Of a DNA stretch of 64,000 bases, positions 8,294 to 16,349 are shown piece by piece. Origin of the DNA: Prauserella rugosa (GTDB lineage Bacteria > Actinomycetota > Actinomycetes > Mycobacteriales > Pseudonocardiaceae); contig NZ_JOIJ01000001.1 in assembly GCF_000719975.1 (NCBI RefSeq), forward strand, positions 124,001 to 188,000, written 5' to 3'. Both the position numbers and the translations under genes were made by a program. The notes under the pieces were generated by a model. That model searched no databases. It worked only from the letters and a program-made list of their open reading frames with translations, and was not told the DNA's origin. Within the stretch, counting starts at the first letter, position 1, and each line of letters starts with the position of its first letter.

Positions 8294-9034
8294 TCAGCCG
8301 CGGTGGCCTAGGTCGGCGGCGATGGCCTTCGCCGCGGTGGCGAGCCGGGGAACCAGCCCGCGGAGCGCGTCGACGTCGGGGGACGCCTGGATCGTGGTGA
8401 TCGAGACGGCCGCATCGACGCCGGACGACTGGGGCACGGGGATGCCGATGCAGTGCACGAGCGGTTCGAACTCGCCCAGGTCGGTGGCGTAGCCACGGTC
8501 GGCCGTCACGCGCAGCTCGGCGAGCAACGCCTCGCGGGTCGTGATGGTCTCGTCGGTGTGCCATTCGAATCCGCACCGGGCGATCAGCCGGTCGCGCAGC
8601 TCGGGCTCGAGGCCGGCGAGGATCGCTTTGCTCACCGACGACGTGTGCAGCGGTACGGCCCGGCCGATACGCGACCACATCCGCATCGTCGCCCGGTGTT
8701 CGATCTTGTCGACGTAGACGATCGCATCGTCGATGAGCTGCGCCAGGTGCACGGTCGCGCCGACGTCCTCGGCCAGTTCCAGCAGGTGGCCGTGTGCCGC
8801 GCCGTGCAGATCCACGTTGTCGAGCGCCTGCTGGCCGAGCTCGGCGAGCCGCAGGCCGAGGCGGTACTTGCCGTCACCACCGCGTGCGATCAGCCCGTCG
8901 GCGAGCAGCGGCTGAATCATGCGCAACGCCGTGGACGAGTGCACGCCCACGGCCTCGGCGAGCGCGGACAGCGACCGCGGACCGTCGGCCAGCTGGTGCA
9001 GCACGAGCACCGCCTTGGCAACCGTTGTCGACAT
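8294..9034 (-). CDS. IclR family transcriptional regulator
   Basis: This 246-residue protein has an N-terminal winged helix-turn-helix (residues 5-60, SLSALAEAVGVHSSTALRMI) and a C-terminal IclR effector domain (about 75-240) with the typical LHTSSVSKAILAGL segment. IclR proteins usually control catabolic operons in response to an intermediate. Here it sits between dgoD and the divergent eda-kdgK-gntP genes, so it is the likely regulator of both arms. ATG 9034 follows AGGAGTGGG. The 99-bp intergenic region holds a TTGCA/TGCAA palindrome that could be its operator. Confidence 0.9.
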   Translation of the reverse strand: MSTTVAKAVLVLHQLADGPRSLSALAEAVGVHSSTALRMIQPLLADGLIARGGDGKYRLGLRLAELGQQALDNVDLHGAAHGHLLELAEDVGATVHLAQLIDDAIVYVDKIEHRATMRMWSRIGRAVPLHTSSVSKAILAGLEPELRDRLIARCGFEWHTDETITTREALLAELRVTADRGYATDLGEFEPLVHCIGIPVPQSSGVDAAVSITTIQASPDVDALRGLVPRLATAAKAIAADLGHRG

Positions 9035-9092
9035 CCCACTCCTTGACCTTCGACCGCGCAGCGTACAGACTGATGCAGAATTTACAAGGTGT

Positions 9093-9107
9093 TTGCATAT
9101 ATTGCAA
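9093..9107. promoter_or_regulatory. Putative IclR operator palindrome
   Basis: TTGCA (9093-9097) and TGCAA (9103-9107) are perfect inverted arms around TATAT. The site lies in the divergent iclR/eda intergenic region, in an AT-rich patch, 26 nt before the eda start. The binding protein is inferred from position only. Confidence 0.5.
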
Positions 9108-9133
9108 TTCAAGGACTCCCCGGAGGTATGGCG

Positions 9134-9832
9134 ATGAGCTCGACGACCCCGCAGAGCGGGGCCTCCGAAGGCAGTGCCGCCGGCGGCACTCCCGACAGCG
9201 CGGCGCTGCTCGGCGACGCCCTGCGGAGTACGCGGATCGTCGCGATCCTGCGCGGACGCTCCGGCGAGCACGTCGACGCGGTCGTGGACACGCTCGTCGA
9301 CGCCGGCGTGCGCTGTCTGGAGATCACGATGAACACCCCCGGCGCGCTCGACGCCGTCCGCGGCGCCGTGGAGCGGCACGGCACGTCCGCCAAGGTGGGC
9401 GTGGGCACGGTCCGCACACCGGAGCACGTGGACCGGGCCGCCGAGGCAGGCGCGGAGTTCGTCGTCGCCCCCGACACCGACTCCGACGTGGCGGCCCGGG
9501 TGCACGCGCGCGGCCTCGGCTACTTTCCCGGTGCGTTCACCGCCAGCGAGGTCACCGCCGCCACGAAACTCGGCGCGACGGCCGTCAAGATCTTCCCGGC
9601 GAGCCTGGGCGGTCCCGGCTACATCCGCGAACTCCGTGCCCCGCTCGACGACATCGACCTGCTGCCCACCGGCGGGGTGACATTGGATCTCGTGCGGCCC
9701 TTCCTCGAGGCCGGGGCGTGCGGACTCGGCATCGGCAGTCCGCTGCTGGGCGACGCCCTCGACGGCGGCGACCTGGGCGAGCTGCGCAGGCGCGCCCACA
9801 CGTTCCTGGCCGAAACCGAGGCCGCCGCATGA
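9134..9832 (+). CDS. eda: 2-keto-3-deoxy-phospho-sugar acid aldolase (KDPG/KDPGal aldolase)
   Basis: This 232-residue class I aldolase of the KDPG/KHG family cleaves 2-keto-3-deoxy-6-phospho-gluconate or -galactonate to pyruvate and glyceraldehyde 3-phosphate. IVAILRG and CLEITMNTPGAL (catalytic Glu63) are present, and the Schiff-base Lys is Lys152 in GATAVKIFPAS. LLPTGGV forms the phosphate site. The first 25 residues are a Ser/Gly-rich extension. ATG 9134 was preferred to the ATG at 9128 because GGAGG at 9122-9126 is 7 nt from 9134 but only 1 nt from 9128. The stop overlaps the kdgK start (ATGA). Context with dgoD favours the phosphogalactonate substrate. Confidence 0.9.
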   Translation: MSSTTPQSGASEGSAAGGTPDSAALLGDALRSTRIVAILRGRSGEHVDAVVDTLVDAGVRCLEITMNTPGALDAVRGAVERHGTSAKVGVGTVRTPEHVDRAAEAGAEFVVAPDTDSDVAARVHARGLGYFPGAFTASEVTAATKLGATAVKIFPASLGGPGYIRELRAPLDDIDLLPTGGVTLDLVRPFLEAGACGLGIGSPLLGDALDGGDLGELRRRAHTFLAETEAAA

Positions 9833-10767
9833 GCGGGCTCGTCACCCTCGGCGAGGCAATGGCCGTGCTCACCTCGCCCATCGTCGGACCGCTGCGGCAT
9901 GCGCCGAACCTGTCCCTCGGCGTCGCCGGTGCCGAAGCGACCGTCGCGATCGGCGTGGCCCGCCTGGGCGGCCGGGCCACGTGGATCGGGCGCGTCGGCG
10001 ACGACGAGTTCGGCAGGCTCATCCGGATGACCCTGGCCGGTCAGCAGCTGCCCGCAGAGCACGTGCTGACCGACGAACACGCGCCGACCGCGCTCATGGT
10101 CAAGGAGCGGCGGACCGGAACGCGGACCCGCGTCTCCTACTACCGCACCGGTTCCGCCGGGTCCCGGCTGCGCCCGGCCGACGTCGACGAGACCGCCGTC
10201 CGGCGGGCCGGCGTCCTCCACCTGACCGGCATCACGCCAGCACTGAGCGAGTCCGCCCGCGAAGCCGCGTTCGCCGCGGCCGAGACGGCCCGCGACGCCG
10301 GCGTGCCGATCTCCTTCGACCTCAACTACCGCCGCGCGCTGTGGACCCCCGACGAGGCCACCGCGGCACTGCGCCGTCTGACGTCGGCAGCCACCGTCGT
10401 GTTCGCCACCGAGGACGAGGCGCGACTGCTCGTGGACGGCTCCGACCCGGCGCAGCTCGCCCGCGCCCTGGCCGCGCTCGGACCACGCGAGGTCGTGATC
10501 AAACTCGGCGGGGACGGCGCGGTGGCCCTCGTCGATGGGGAGATCGTCACGGTTCCGCCGCGGCCCACCACCGTCGTCGACCCGGTGGGCGCGGGTGATT
10601 CCTTCGCCGCCGCATACCTGGCCGCCCGGCTCCGCGGTGAGCCCGTACGGCAGCAACTGGACGACGCGGCCATGGCCGGAGCACTGACCGTCGCGGTCAC
10701 CGGCGACTGGGAAGGCCTCCCCGACCGCAGTGAGCTCGCAGCCGGCGACGGCGACGTCACCCGCTGA
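9829..10767 (+). CDS. kdgK: 2-keto-3-deoxy sugar acid kinase (PfkB family)
   Basis: This 312-residue ribokinase-family enzyme has the N-terminal signature GVAGAEATVAIGVARLG with a di-Gly region and the C-terminal DPVGAGDSFAAAY, where Asp257 is the catalytic base and GAGD (254-257) the anion hole. The family phosphorylates 2-keto-3-deoxy-gluconate or -galactonate, the step between DgoD and the aldolase. The start ATG overlaps the stop of eda by 4 nt, which indicates coupled translation. E. coli uses an unrelated kinase (DgoK) for galactonate, so the PfkB type here is a replacement. The exact epimer used cannot be read from the sequence. Confidence 0.87.
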   Translation: MSGLVTLGEAMAVLTSPIVGPLRHAPNLSLGVAGAEATVAIGVARLGGRATWIGRVGDDEFGRLIRMTLAGQQLPAEHVLTDEHAPTALMVKERRTGTRTRVSYYRTGSAGSRLRPADVDETAVRRAGVLHLTGITPALSESAREAAFAAAETARDAGVPISFDLNYRRALWTPDEATAALRRLTSAATVVFATEDEARLLVDGSDPAQLARALAALGPREVVIKLGGDGAVALVDGEIVTVPPRPTTVVDPVGAGDSFAAAYLAARLRGEPVRQQLDDAAMAGALTVAVTGDWEGLPDRSELAAGDGDVTR

Positions 10768-10896
10768 CCGACCGCGCCGACCTGCACGCTCGAGTCCGAG
10801 TAGGACAGCCGACCACCACGACCGAATCCGTCACCGACAGCGCAATCGCCGAACCCCGGGCGCACGAAACAACTCAGTGTTGAGAAAAGGAAACCC

Positions 10897-12363
10897 ATGG
10901 AAGAGATAACGCCGGCCTACGGAGTGGGCCCGCTGCTGGCGATCGCAGCCGGAGCCGTCGCACTGCTGCTGTTGCTGATCATCAAGTTCCGGGTGCACGC
11001 GCTCATCGCACTCGTGCTGGTCAGCGTGCTGACCGCGGTGGCCACCCGGATTCCGCTCAACGAGCTCGTCGACACGTTGATGGACGGTTTCGGCAGCACC
11101 CTTGCCGAAGTCGGCCTGCTGGTCGGCCTCGGCGCCATGATCGGCCGCCTACTGGAAGTCACCGGAGGCGCGGACGTACTGGCCAACTCGCTGGTCAACC
11201 GGTTCGGGGAGAAACGGGCCCCGCTGGCTCTCGGCGTCGCCGCCCTGTTCTTCGGGTTCCCGATCTTCCTCGACGCCGCGTTCGTGGTGTTCGTCCCGAT
11301 CATCTTCAGCGTCGCCACCCGCTTCGGCGGTTCGGTGCTGCTCTACGCGCTGCCGCCGCTCGGCGCATTCGCCGTGATGCACGCCTTCGTCCCGCCGCAT
11401 CCCGGCCCGGTCTCGGCCGCCGAGTTCCTCGACGCCGACATGGGCCTCGTGCTGCTCGTCGGCCTGGTGATCGCGGTGCCGACCTGGTACCTCGCGGGCT
11501 ACGTCGGCGGCAAGATGATCGGCCGCCGCGTGGACCTGGCCGTGCCCGCCCTCTCCCTCCCCGGTGCGCCGGGAACCAACTCCGGCACCGGCGGAGACTC
11601 GGCCGACGGAGGCCCGAGCGGCGGGAACTCGGCCGGCGGAGACTCGGCTGGTGGAGGCCCGGCAACCGGGGAACTGCCCTACCCGCGGTTCCGCACGGTC
11701 ATCGCGATCCTCCTGCTGCCGATGGTGTTGATCTTCCTCGACACCGGCCTGAACACCCTCGGCACCGCAGGCGTCGTCGACGCCGACGCGACCTGGGTGC
11801 AGGCACTGCGGGTGCTCGGCGCAACCCCGATCGCGCTGCTCGTCACGGCGCTCGTCAGCCTCGTGGTGCTCGGCCGCGGGCGTTCCCGCGCCTCGGTGGA
11901 GAACATCGTCAACGGAGCCCTCGCGCCGGTCTGCGCGATCATCCTGATCACCGGCGCGGGTGGGATGTTCGGTGAGGTGCTCTACGTCAGCGGCATCGGC
12001 CAGGCCCTGGCCGAAACGCTCAAGGACCTCGGCATCCCGCTCATCCTCGCGGCGTTCCTGATCTCCACGGGACTGCGGGTGGCCCAGGGTTCGGCCACGG
12101 TCGCACTCACCACCACAGCCGGCCTCATCGCGCCGACCCTCGCCGCGACCGAAGGCGTGACGCCGTTGTACCGGGCCCTGCTGGTGATCACGCTCGCCTG
12201 TGGCGCCACCGTGCTCTCGCACGTCAACGACTCCGGGTTCTGGCTCGTCGGCCGCTACCTGGGCATGGACGTCAAGACCACGCTCAAGACGTGGACGGTG
12301 CTGGAGACCTTGATCGGCGTCATCGGATTCGGCCTCGTGCTGGTGCTGAACATCTTCGCCTAG
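10897..12363 (+). CDS. GntP family gluconate/sugar acid:H+ symporter
   Basis: This 488-residue permease has about 12-14 membrane segments. The GntP hallmarks are AVMHAFVPPHPGPVSAAEF (148-166) and ATVLSHVNDSGFWLVGRYLG near the C terminus. Members import gluconate and related aldonates with protons. Residues of about 222-256, in a cytoplasmic loop, form a Gly/Ser/Asn-rich linker encoded by imperfect repeats of a GGCGGAGACTCGGC-type unit, which is unusual for the family. AAAGGAAA precedes ATG 10897. The 129-bp gap from kdgK may contain its own promoter, but the gene most likely serves galactonate uptake with the rest of the module. Confidence 0.88.
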   Translation: MEEITPAYGVGPLLAIAAGAVALLLLLIIKFRVHALIALVLVSVLTAVATRIPLNELVDTLMDGFGSTLAEVGLLVGLGAMIGRLLEVTGGADVLANSLVNRFGEKRAPLALGVAALFFGFPIFLDAAFVVFVPIIFSVATRFGGSVLLYALPPLGAFAVMHAFVPPHPGPVSAAEFLDADMGLVLLVGLVIAVPTWYLAGYVGGKMIGRRVDLAVPALSLPGAPGTNSGTGGDSADGGPSGGNSAGGDSAGGGPATGELPYPRFRTVIAILLLPMVLIFLDTGLNTLGTAGVVDADATWVQALRVLGATPIALLVTALVSLVVLGRGRSRASVENIVNGALAPVCAIILITGAGGMFGEVLYVSGIGQALAETLKDLGIPLILAAFLISTGLRVAQGSATVALTTTAGLIAPTLAATEGVTPLYRALLVITLACGATVLSHVNDSGFWLVGRYLGMDVKTTLKTWTVLETLIGVIGFGLVLVLNIFA

Positions 12364-12415
12364 GTCGTGTCTGATGATCCTCTGCCGTCGCGAGCGGGGA
12401 TGTCAGACGCGACCT
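12362..12415. terminator. Inverted repeat between gntP and the EspG-like gene
   Basis: The 13-bp arms 12362-12374 and 12403-12415 are complementary with one mismatch and enclose a 28-nt loop. The left arm begins at the gntP stop codon. Position between convergent genes suggests a terminator. Confidence 0.55.
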
Positions 12416-12485
12416 GGCGCCAGCACGTAGCCGGCTTGCGACGCGTGGCTCGGCGGTGCGCGGATCGCACCGCCGGGCCACGCGG

Positions 12486-13262
12486 CTACAGGTACGGCTC
12501 GAGCTGGGTGTAGAGGTGCGTGACCAGGCGCGCGTTGTCGGCGGGTGCGTACGTGGCCCACGCCTGGCCGTCCTCGGCGGAGCGTTGGGAGCCGAGGTAG
12601 CGGCCGTCCTCGTTGTCGAACCACATGAGCGGGTCGAGCTTGGTCGGTCTGCCCTCGTCGCCGGGCACGAAGGCGGTGAAGAACCCGAGGCGCTTCATGG
12701 GCTTCTCGAAGAGCCGGGCGACGGCTCGTTCCTGAGTGGAGTTGTGTCCCGAGCGTGGGGCTTGAACACCGCGGAACGGGTCGTATCCACCGTCCCCTCC
12801 ACTGGGCCGCGGCGCGCGGGAGGGCACGGGCACGGTGATGGACTGGCCGGGGGCCGGCTTGGTGAGCGGCAGGACGTCGACGAGTTCGGCGACGAAGTTG
12901 GTGGCGCGGACTTCCTCGAAGACGAGCATGTTGCCGTCCTGGCGCACGAGCAGGCCGGCCTGCCGGTCGGAGACCGCGCGGGCGTACAGCTCCTCGTCGT
13001 CGTCGAGCGTGCCCGCGAGGGTCACGACGAGCGGCGCGCGCACGAAGGCCTGGAAGGCGGTCTCGGTGTCGGGGTCGAGACGGCCGCCGCGGGCGAGGCC
13101 GCGGCCTTCGAGGTCGCGCAGGACCGCTTCGCGCACCTGCGCGCGTTGGGTGTGGGTGGTGCCGACGTGCGGGATCTCGAACGGGAACGGCGACCTTCCG
13201 AGCTTGAGTTGCTCGAGCAGGATGTCCACTGCCACGAGCGACAGTGAGAACGAACGCGCCAT
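12486..13262 (-). CDS. EspG-like ESX secretion-associated protein
   Basis: This 258-residue protein resembles EspG, the cytosolic chaperone that binds PE/PPE-type or other substrates of type VII secretion. It begins LSLVAVDILLEQLKLGRSPF and has the beta-rich core LVVTLAGTLDDDEELYARAV and GLLVRQDGNMLVFEEVRATN seen in the family. It ends with an alpha/beta half (AWATYAPADNARLVTHLYT). It is isolated here; the ESX substrate set at 48.6-50.9 kb is the nearest possible client group. ATG 13262 lies close behind GGGGGAGAG. The substrate is unknown. Confidence 0.75.
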   Translation of the reverse strand: MARSFSLSLVAVDILLEQLKLGRSPFPFEIPHVGTTHTQRAQVREAVLRDLEGRGLARGGRLDPDTETAFQAFVRAPLVVTLAGTLDDDEELYARAVSDRQAGLLVRQDGNMLVFEEVRATNFVAELVDVLPLTKPAPGQSITVPVPSRAPRPSGGDGGYDPFRGVQAPRSGHNSTQERAVARLFEKPMKRLGFFTAFVPGDEGRPTKLDPLMWFDNEDGRYLGSQRSAEDGQAWATYAPADNARLVTHLYTQLEPYL

Positions 13263-13408
13263 CTCTCCCCCGGTTCCGTGTCGTCTGCGGGCAGAACGTT
13301 AGCAGCCTGAACTCGCGCGCCGGGGCGAGTCCGGGGATCGCGGACTCGCCGATCCGCTGTCAGCGAACCGGCTTGCCGCTCGGTGGCGCCCGGTGGTCAG
13401 GTTGGGAC

Positions 13409-13651
13409 ATGGCCGATTCGAAACCCGCGCTCGTCCTGCATCTGGTGAGTGGCGGAGAACCGCTGGTGTTCCCGCTGCACGCGGATGTGGTCGACGACGT
13501 GACGAAACAACTGAATCTGTACCTGGACCACGGTTCGGTGCAGAGCATCCGCGATCCGGACGACCGCATTCTGCAGATCAATTTCGCCCATGTCGCGGCG
13601 GCGTACGTCGACGATCTGCAGCGGTCGGGCAAGGTCTTCGGCCTGCGCTGA
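13409..13651 (+). CDS. Small conserved hypothetical protein
   Basis: This 80-residue soluble protein (begins MADSKPALVLHLVSGGEPLV) has no signal peptide and no motif I can name. Its alternating pattern suggests a small alpha/beta fold: a beta hairpin, a helix (DVVDDVTKQLNLYLDHG), then strands around DPDDRILQINFAHVAAAYV. The last codons form the left arm of a 15-bp inverted repeat, so coding and terminator sequence overlap. It lies between the EspG-like gene (divergent) and glfT2 (convergent). Function unknown. Confidence 0.7.
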   Translation: MADSKPALVLHLVSGGEPLVFPLHADVVDDVTKQLNLYLDHGSVQSIRDPDDRILQINFAHVAAAYVDDLQRSGKVFGLR

Positions 13652-13680
13652 CGCGTGGGCGCAGCCGCAGGCCGAAGACC
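13633..13680. terminator. Hairpin terminator overlapping the 3' end of the 80-residue ORF
   Basis: Perfect 15-bp arms (13633-13647 and 13666-13680) enclose an 18-nt loop. The left arm is inside the last five codons of the plus-strand gene and the right arm ends 8 bp before the glfT2 stop. It probably serves both convergent transcripts. Confidence 0.7.
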
Positions 13681-13688
13681 TCACCACG

Positions 13689-15602
13689 TCAGAGTTCGTA
13701 CAGCCGCTTCCAGTTCTCGCGGCTGGTGAGCTCGGGCATGGCGCGCTTGTACTGCGCCTGCACGGCGTGGCCTTCCTTGCGGAGCCTGCTGATGACCTGC
13801 ACGGCCCGCTTGGCCAGCTCCATCATGCGGTCCTTGTCGTAGGAGCGGACGCGCACGCCCTCCTGCGAGGCGTCGGTGACCACGGCGGTCTTGAACAGCG
13901 ACACGTGCCACCAGTGCGCCTCGTCGGCCGGAATGGCGCCCATGCCGAAGCGGTGCTTGCCCCGCAGCCGGTCGAGGATGCGCTTGACGAGGATGGCGCG
14001 CTGCAGGCTCGGCCGCGGCGCCGTGTTGTTGATGACGATGTCGTTGGACGGGATGCCGGGCACGTCGGTGGGGTCGTGCCGCTTGGTCTCCGGGTACTGG
14101 GCGCGGATCTCGCGGATCTCCTTCATGGCGGCGACCCCGCCGTCGTGCAGGATCTCCGGGCCCTCGAGGAAGTCCTCGACAGCCTTGATCAGCGTGGCGG
14201 TGAGGCCGTACTGCATGCCGAGCAGGTAGCGCACCACCTGGGCCATGAGCACCCGCGAGAGCAGGTTCAGGTCGAACGGGCTGTGCAGCGCCGCGGTGAT
14301 GATCGAGTTACGCAGGTTGAAGTAGCGGTGCCACTCGTCCCAGTCCTTCCAGTGGAAGTCGGCGTGCCACACGCCGGCACCGGGCAGCGTCACCGTCGGG
14401 AACCCGGCGCCGCGGGCGCGGTAGCTGTACTCGGCGTCGTCCCACTGGAAGAAGAACGGCATCGGGTAGCCGATCTTCTGCACGACCTCGGACGGGATCA
14501 GGCACGACCACCAGCCGTTGTAGCCGGCGTCGAGGCGGCGCTCCTGGCGGTTCTTCTTGCCGGTCTTCGGGTCGACGCCGAGCAGGTCGGCGGTCTCGAG
14601 ACTGTGCGGGACGGGCAGGCCGGGCTGCAGCGCGTTCAGTGCGGCGTACTCCGCACCGACGTGCAGCTGGTTCGGGTGCAGCAGGTTGAGCATCTGGCCG
14701 CCGACGATCATCGGGTTGGCGGCCTTGTTGGAGAACGCCGTCATCCGGATGACGATGTCCGGCTCGAGCAGCACGTCGTCGTCCATGAACAGCACGTTGG
14801 CGTGCTCGGCCGCCGACACGCCCGCCACCTCGTAGAGGCCGCGGGTGAAGCCGCCCGCACCCCCGAGGTTGGGCTGCTTGATGTACTTGAGCTTGTCGCC
14901 GAGCGCCGCGGCGACGTCGGCGAAACCGTCCCGCGAGTCGACCGTGTCGGTGCCCTGGTCGGCGACGTAGATGGCGTCGAGCGTCTCGAGGGCGGGCAGC
15001 GAGTCGGCGAGGGTGCGCAGGTTGGAAAGGCAGTCGTCGGCGCGGTTCATCGTGCAGATGGTCACCGCGGTCGGCCGCACGGTCTCCGGCGCTTCGACGG
15101 TCCAGCGCACCTGCGAGACGGTCAGCCGCTCGAGCGCGTCGGTCTCCAGGTCGAGCCACAGGGCGCCGCCGTCGAGGAACTTGTCGAGCTTCGCCTCGAG
15201 GGTCACGGTCCGCTGCACCACGTCGGTCACCGCACGGGCGGCGATGGTGCGGGGCTGGCCGTCGACGTCGGAGGCACGCACGGCCAGCCGTCCCGAACCG
15301 CTGACGACGGCCTCGACGGTCACCGAACGCACGGTCGTCCAGCGCTGCCAGTACGACGCGGGGAACCGGCCGAAGTAGGTGTTGCCAGTGGCCTTGGCGG
15401 ACGGTTCGAGCGTCAGCGACTCGCGGTCCCTGGTGGCGACACCCTCGGAGACCTCGAAGTACAGGTCCTTGCTGACGATCGCCGACGGGCCCTCGAACAG
15501 GCTGCGCTGGGCCAGCAGACGCCCCGATTCCGGGGTGTGGGCCTGCAGCAGCTCGCCGGCCATCTGGTTCCCAGCCTCGGTCACTGTTGCTTCACCGGAC
15601 AT
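13689..15602 (-). CDS. glfT2: Galactofuranosyltransferase GlfT2
   Basis: This 637-residue enzyme is the galactan polymerase. It transfers alternating beta-1,5 and beta-1,6 galactofuranose from UDP-Galf at the cytoplasmic membrane face. An N-terminal beta-sandwich (about 40-170) precedes the GT-A domain (TVAVTICTMNR-type start near 178). Key residues are the metal-binding FMDDDV (Asp274-276), the acceptor motif WDDAEY (387-392) and the following His413 (GVWH). A helical C-terminal region (about 430-637) matches the oligomerisation part of the M. tuberculosis enzyme (Rv3808c). ATG 15602 follows GGAGG; an ATG 30 nt upstream lacks such a site. It follows gtrA by 144 bp. In M. tuberculosis it sits in the glf operon instead. 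Confidence 0.94.
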   Translation of the reverse strand: MSGEATVTEAGNQMAGELLQAHTPESGRLLAQRSLFEGPSAIVSKDLYFEVSEGVATRDRESLTLEPSAKATGNTYFGRFPASYWQRWTTVRSVTVEAVVSGSGRLAVRASDVDGQPRTIAARAVTDVVQRTVTLEAKLDKFLDGGALWLDLETDALERLTVSQVRWTVEAPETVRPTAVTICTMNRADDCLSNLRTLADSLPALETLDAIYVADQGTDTVDSRDGFADVAAALGDKLKYIKQPNLGGAGGFTRGLYEVAGVSAAEHANVLFMDDDVLLEPDIVIRMTAFSNKAANPMIVGGQMLNLLHPNQLHVGAEYAALNALQPGLPVPHSLETADLLGVDPKTGKKNRQERRLDAGYNGWWSCLIPSEVVQKIGYPMPFFFQWDDAEYSYRARGAGFPTVTLPGAGVWHADFHWKDWDEWHRYFNLRNSIITAALHSPFDLNLLSRVLMAQVVRYLLGMQYGLTATLIKAVEDFLEGPEILHDGGVAAMKEIREIRAQYPETKRHDPTDVPGIPSNDIVINNTAPRPSLQRAILVKRILDRLRGKHRFGMGAIPADEAHWWHVSLFKTAVVTDASQEGVRVRSYDKDRMMELAKRAVQVISRLRKEGHAVQAQYKRAMPELTSRENWKRLYEL

Positions 15603-15746
15603 GAGTGGCGTCCTCCAAGTAGTGCTGGCCACCGGACTGCGTGATCAAAACGGCGGGTCCGCCGGCTTCGACGGATTCACCCCATTGCGCGAACGCCAGT
15701 AAGGTACAGGCCCCTCGTGGGCGGTCCGCATGAGGCTTGCGGCGGT

Positions 15747-16193
15747 TCAGTCGCGGGCTTCGCGGAACACGACCCATTTCAACATCACGAAATTGATGGC
15801 CGTGGCCGTGCCCTGAGCGATGATCCATGCCGACGCCACGCGCCAGGTGAAGTCGGCAGGCAGGGTCGCGAGCATGAGGGCGTTCGTTCCGACGTTCACG
15901 AAGAACGTGGTCGTGTAAAGCGCGGCGAACCCGCCGAGCTGGCCGGCGCCGCCCTTTTGTGCGCCCGTGAATGTGAAGCGGCGGTTAAGGAAATAGGCGG
16001 TGGTGGTTCCGGCGATGAAACTGATCGCCTTCGCCAAATGCACCCAGGTGCCCGCCTGCAACAACAACACGTACAGGCCGGAGTCGACGAGGGCGCAGAA
16101 CCCGCCGATCAGGACGAACCGCATGATCTGCGCGACGAGGCCTGGCGACGCCGGCTTCGCGACCTCGCCTGCGGAAGATTCCATCGTTGTCAC
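15747..16193 (-). CDS. GtrA family membrane protein
   Basis: This 148-residue protein has four membrane helices and the GtrA signature: RFVLIGGFCALVDSGLYVLL in helix 1 and TTAYFLNRRFTF at residues 64-75. The corresponding mycobacterial protein (Rv3789) lies beside dprE1 and has been proposed to flip decaprenyl-phosphoryl-arabinose or to anchor wall-synthesis enzymes. The order here (gtrA divergent from dprE1-dprE2) supports the same role. GTG 16193 has AAAGGA 7 nt upstream; ATG 16184 is an alternative. glfT2 lies downstream on the same strand. Confidence 0.87.
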   Translation of the reverse strand: MTTMESSAGEVAKPASPGLVAQIMRFVLIGGFCALVDSGLYVLLLQAGTWVHLAKAISFIAGTTTAYFLNRRFTFTGAQKGGAGQLGGFAALYTTTFFVNVGTNALMLATLPADFTWRVASAWIIAQGTATAINFVMLKWVVFREARD

Positions 16194-16336
16194 CGCTGCA
16201 TCCTTTGCACCCTCGTACTATCCCGCCTGCGTTCCCGCAGCGGCTGATGCTGCCGTATCCGGATTCAGGTGTTGCCCGCAATGAGTGTAGGGATCGGACA
16301 TTGTGAGTCCGGAGACAGCCCTTATCTCGAAGTGGT

Positions 16337-16349
16337 TACCCTGACTCGA
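16337..16349 (+). promoter_or_regulatory. Candidate leaderless promoter -10 box for dprE1
   Basis: TACCCT (16337-16342) is followed by exactly 7 nt and the GTG start of dprE1. The same TACCCT-N7-GTG arrangement precedes serS. No ribosome binding site is visible. Confidence 0.55.

Noticed and set aside
9043..9072. TTGACC/TACAGA as the eda promoter
   Set aside because: The spacer is only about 15 bp and the -10 match is weak, so I list only the palindrome.
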